A DNA stretch of 9,706 nt from Oxalobacteraceae bacterium UBA5157 (GTDB taxonomy: Bacteria; Pseudomonadota; Gammaproteobacteria; Burkholderiales; Burkholderiaceae_D). The notes beneath the pieces were generated by a model. That model was given only the letters and a program-made list of their open reading frames with translations. It ran no database searches and was not told where the DNA came from. The stretch is taken from contig DHXL01000037.1 in NCBI GenBank assembly GCA_002415335.1, forward strand, positions 7,336-17,041, given 5' to 3'. Shown here piece by piece: positions 8,290 through 9,706 of the stretch. The position numbers and the translations under genes are program-made. Position 1 is the first letter of the stretch. Every line of letters begins with the position of its first letter.

Positions 8290-9027
8290 ATGAACATACA
8301 TTACTTGCAGCACGTGCCATTTGAAGGGCTTGGAAGCATCGAGGACTGGGTTCGACGAGGAGGGCACACGCTCAGCGCGACGCGCTTATACAGCGGCGAC
8401 TTCCTGCCGGCGGTCGAAACAGTGGACCTGCTGGTGGTGATGGGCGGACCCATGAATATCTACGAAGAGGCCAACTATCCGTGGCTGATAGACGAGAAAC
8501 GTTTCATCGAGCAAGCAATCGCCGCCTGCCGGCGCGTGCTCGGCGTCTGTCTTGGGGCTCAGCTCGTCGCCAACGTGCTCGGTGCGAAGGTGTATGCCAA
8601 TACCGACAAGGAGATCGGCTGGTTTCCGGTCGAAACGACAGAGGCCGCGTCCGGGAACGGACTGTTTGCCGCATTTCCCCGGCGGATCGAGGTTTTTCAC
8701 TGGCACGGAGATACCTTCGATATCCCGGCCGGCGCGGTGCACGTCGCACGTAGCACCGGCTGCGCGAATCAGGCCTTCGTTTACGATGAGCGAGTCGTCG
8801 GGTTGCAGTTTCACTTGGAGACAACTCCGGCCAGCGCGCGGCAGATTATCGCCCACAGCCCCAACGAGATCGTCGAAGGCCGCAACATCCAGACGCCGCA
8901 GGCGATGCTTACAGACGCGCGCCGGTTCGACGCCATCAATCGCGCCATGCAAGAACTGCTTGATCGGCTGGCGGCTGCTGGCGGCTACCCCTGGTCGGGC
9001 AACGCCAGCAGGCGGGGTGCAGCGTGA
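8290..9027 (+). CDS. Stand-alone class I glutamine amidotransferase (GMP synthase-type domain)
   Basis: This 245-residue protein has the class I glutamine amidotransferase fold and would release ammonia from glutamine or act as a related hydrolase in the cytoplasm. The nucleophile is C87 in GVCLGAQ (85-91); the other triad members are H175 and E177 in LQFHLE (172-177). The oxyanion-strand motif VVMGGPMNIYEE lies at 49-60, and FHWHGDTFDIP at 136-146 is also family-typical. There is no ATP-pyrophosphatase domain, so it is not a complete GMP synthase, and no synthetase partner is seen in the window. AGGAG at 8279-8283 supports the start, six bases away. Its stop overlaps a GTG start of the broken gene that follows (GTGA, 9024-9027). 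Natural substrate unknown. Confidence 0.88.
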   Translation: MNIHYLQHVPFEGLGSIEDWVRRGGHTLSATRLYSGDFLPAVETVDLLVVMGGPMNIYEEANYPWLIDEKRFIEQAIAACRRVLGVCLGAQLVANVLGAKVYANTDKEIGWFPVETTEAASGNGLFAAFPRRIEVFHWHGDTFDIPAGAVHVARSTGCANQAFVYDERVVGLQFHLETTPASARQIIAHSPNEIVEGRNIQTPQAMLTDARRFDAINRAMQELLDRLAAAGGYPWSGNASRRGAA

Positions 9028-9202
9028 AACTCACCTTCCTGGGGGGGTACGCGAAGTGACGGGTTCCTGTTATCTTTTCGAGAGGGAGCCAGTTCGTTTC
9101 CTGATGGACTGCGGCATGGAGCAGGGCGGACGGGATGCGCTATTGCGAAACCGCAAGCCGTTTGACGAGGACCCGCCGGACAACGGACGCGGAAATCCAT
9201 GA
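9024..9202 (+). pseudogene. Frameshifted and truncated metallo-beta-lactamase-fold hydrolase
   Basis: From GTG at 9024 the reading MKLTFLGG matches the start of the MBL-fold/beta-CASP (RNA-processing exonuclease-like) family, but the frame then stops at TGA 9057-9059. One frame over, from 9047, it continues as VREVTGSCYLFERE, then RFLMDCGMEQGG and LLRNRKPFDEDP, the expected continuation. The frames would join if the run of seven G at 9041-9047 had eight. After about 52 family-like residues the similarity ends, and a stop comes at 9200-9202, before the HxHxDH metal-binding motif should appear. It is therefore a remnant of a gene usually over 400 codons long, or the G-run is a sequencing error in an already truncated copy. 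The GTGA overlap with the amidotransferase suggests the two were once a coupled pair. Confidence 0.75.
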
Positions 9203-9270
9203 TCGAACCGAAGAACGTTAGGACCACGAGTCAAGCTTATCTGGCAGCCGCAGGTCTGGTGGAACCATGA
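9199..9270 (+). CDS. Short 23-codon ORF between the MBL remnant and the GH144-like gene
   Basis: ATG at 9199 opens a 23-residue frame beginning MIEPKNVRTTSQAYL and ending LVEP. It overlaps the stop of the MBL remnant (ATGA, 9199-9202), and its own stop overlaps the start of the next gene (ATGA, 9267-9270). The ribosome-binding site is weak (GGAAA at 9191-9195). I recognise no family. It may be the leftover C-terminus of a gene fused to the MBL fragment by deletion, or a coupling ORF; it may not be expressed. Confidence 0.25.
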   Translation: MIEPKNVRTTSQAYLAAAGLVEP

Positions 9271-9706
9271 GCAGCATAAAACTAACCGACGATGCCGAAC
9301 TGGAAAAGATTCAGCACGCATCATTCAGCTACTTTCTGCATGAGACGAATCCAGTCAACGGGCTGGTGATCGACAAGACCGCAGCGGATTGGCCGGCCAG
9401 TATTGCCGCCACCGGCCTGGCGTTGGCGGCTTACCCGGTGGGCGTCGAGCGCGGATTTATGTCGCGTGCTGCGGCGGTAGAACGAACGCTGAACACGCTG
9501 CGATTTTTCTGGAATAGTCCGCAAGGTCCGGAGCCTGACGCGACCGGCTATCAGGGCTTTTACTATCATTTTCTCGACATGCAGACCGGCCGCCGTGCCT
9601 GGCAATGCGAACTGTCAACCGTAGACAGCGCTTTTCTGCTGGCGGGCGCGTTGACGGCGGGGATTTATTTTTACGCGGGCACCGGCCACGCGCGTGAAAT
9701 ACCCAC
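9267..9706 (+). CDS. Glucoamylase-like / GH144-type glycoside hydrolase, 5' part only
   Basis: The frame from ATG 9267 stays open for 146 codons to the window end, so the gene is partial. The sequence looks like the start of the 'glucoamylase-like' domain, whose characterised members in glycoside hydrolase family 144 cleave beta-1,2-glucans. Recognisable stretches are ELEKIQHASFSYFLHETNP (11-29), DWPASIAATGLALAAYPVGV (41-60), TGYQGFYYHFLDMQTGRR (93-110) and ELSTVDSAFLLAGAL (115-129). The acidic residues in the ELSTVD stretch lie where the family's active-site acids cluster, though I cannot confirm the catalytic pair. No signal peptide is visible at this start. Full proteins usually exceed 400 residues. 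The ribosome-binding site is modest (GGTGGA at 9258-9263, three bases before ATG). Confidence 0.75.
   Translation, partial: MSSIKLTDDAELEKIQHASFSYFLHETNPVNGLVIDKTAADWPASIAATGLALAAYPVGVERGFMSRAAAVERTLNTLRFFWNSPQGPEPDATGYQGFYYHFLDMQTGRRAWQCELSTVDSAFLLAGALTAGIYFYAGTGHAREIP

Noticed and set aside
8552..9023. Long + strand frame running inside the amidotransferase into the MBL remnant
   Set aside because: The first part is an Arg/Ser-rich shadow of the amidotransferase; only the portion from 9047 on shows family similarity.

Overview
The window reads as one co-directional block on the + strand of a GC-rich Gram-negative bacterium. The signs are a TolC-type outer-membrane factor, a periplasmic adaptor and a periplasmic c-type cytochrome. 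Gene style (tight ATGA overlaps, GC-rich third positions) and protein flavour suggest a proteobacterium, perhaps a betaproteobacterium; that taxonomic guess is inference only.

Region 1 (1-169) is non-coding and comparatively AT-rich near its end. It holds three consecutive hairpins, then a sigma70-like promoter and a perfect 7-2-7 inverted repeat (128-143) that looks like an autoregulatory operator for the adjacent TetR-family gene.

Region 2 (170-7319) is a complete multidrug/xenobiotic-type efflux operon. It encodes a TetR regulator, an 11-codon leader-like ORF, a TolC-like outer-membrane factor, a HlyD/YbhG-type adaptor, two separate ABC ATPases, and two ABC-2 permeases (YbhS and YbhR types). 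Order and protein features match the E. coli cecR-ybhG-ybhF-ybhS-ybhR arrangement. Two differences stand out: the tandem ATPase YbhF is here two genes, and a dedicated outer-membrane channel gene is included. The two ATPases are asymmetric. The first lacks the H-loop histidine and the second has a degraded signature motif; in a heterodimer both changes fall on the same composite ATP site.

Region 3 (7321-9027) continues in the same direction with a secreted cytochrome c (CxxCH near the C-terminus, cytochrome c'/c-556-like) placed one base after the last permease, a four-helix membrane protein of unknown function, and a stand-alone class I glutamine amidotransferase with an apparently intact catalytic triad.

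Region 4 (9024-9706) holds a broken and truncated metallo-beta-lactamase-fold hydrolase gene, whose frame is lost at a run of seven G residues. A 23-codon ORF joined to both neighbours by ATGA overlaps follows, then the 5' part of a GH144/'glucoamylase-like' gene that runs off the window.

The efflux machinery would span both membranes: inner-membrane permease dimer plus ATPase pair, periplasmic adaptor, and outer-membrane channel, under TetR control. The role of the cytochrome in the same transcription unit is unexplained and is the most biologically suggestive part of the window. No RNA genes, CRISPR arrays or intact mobile elements were seen.
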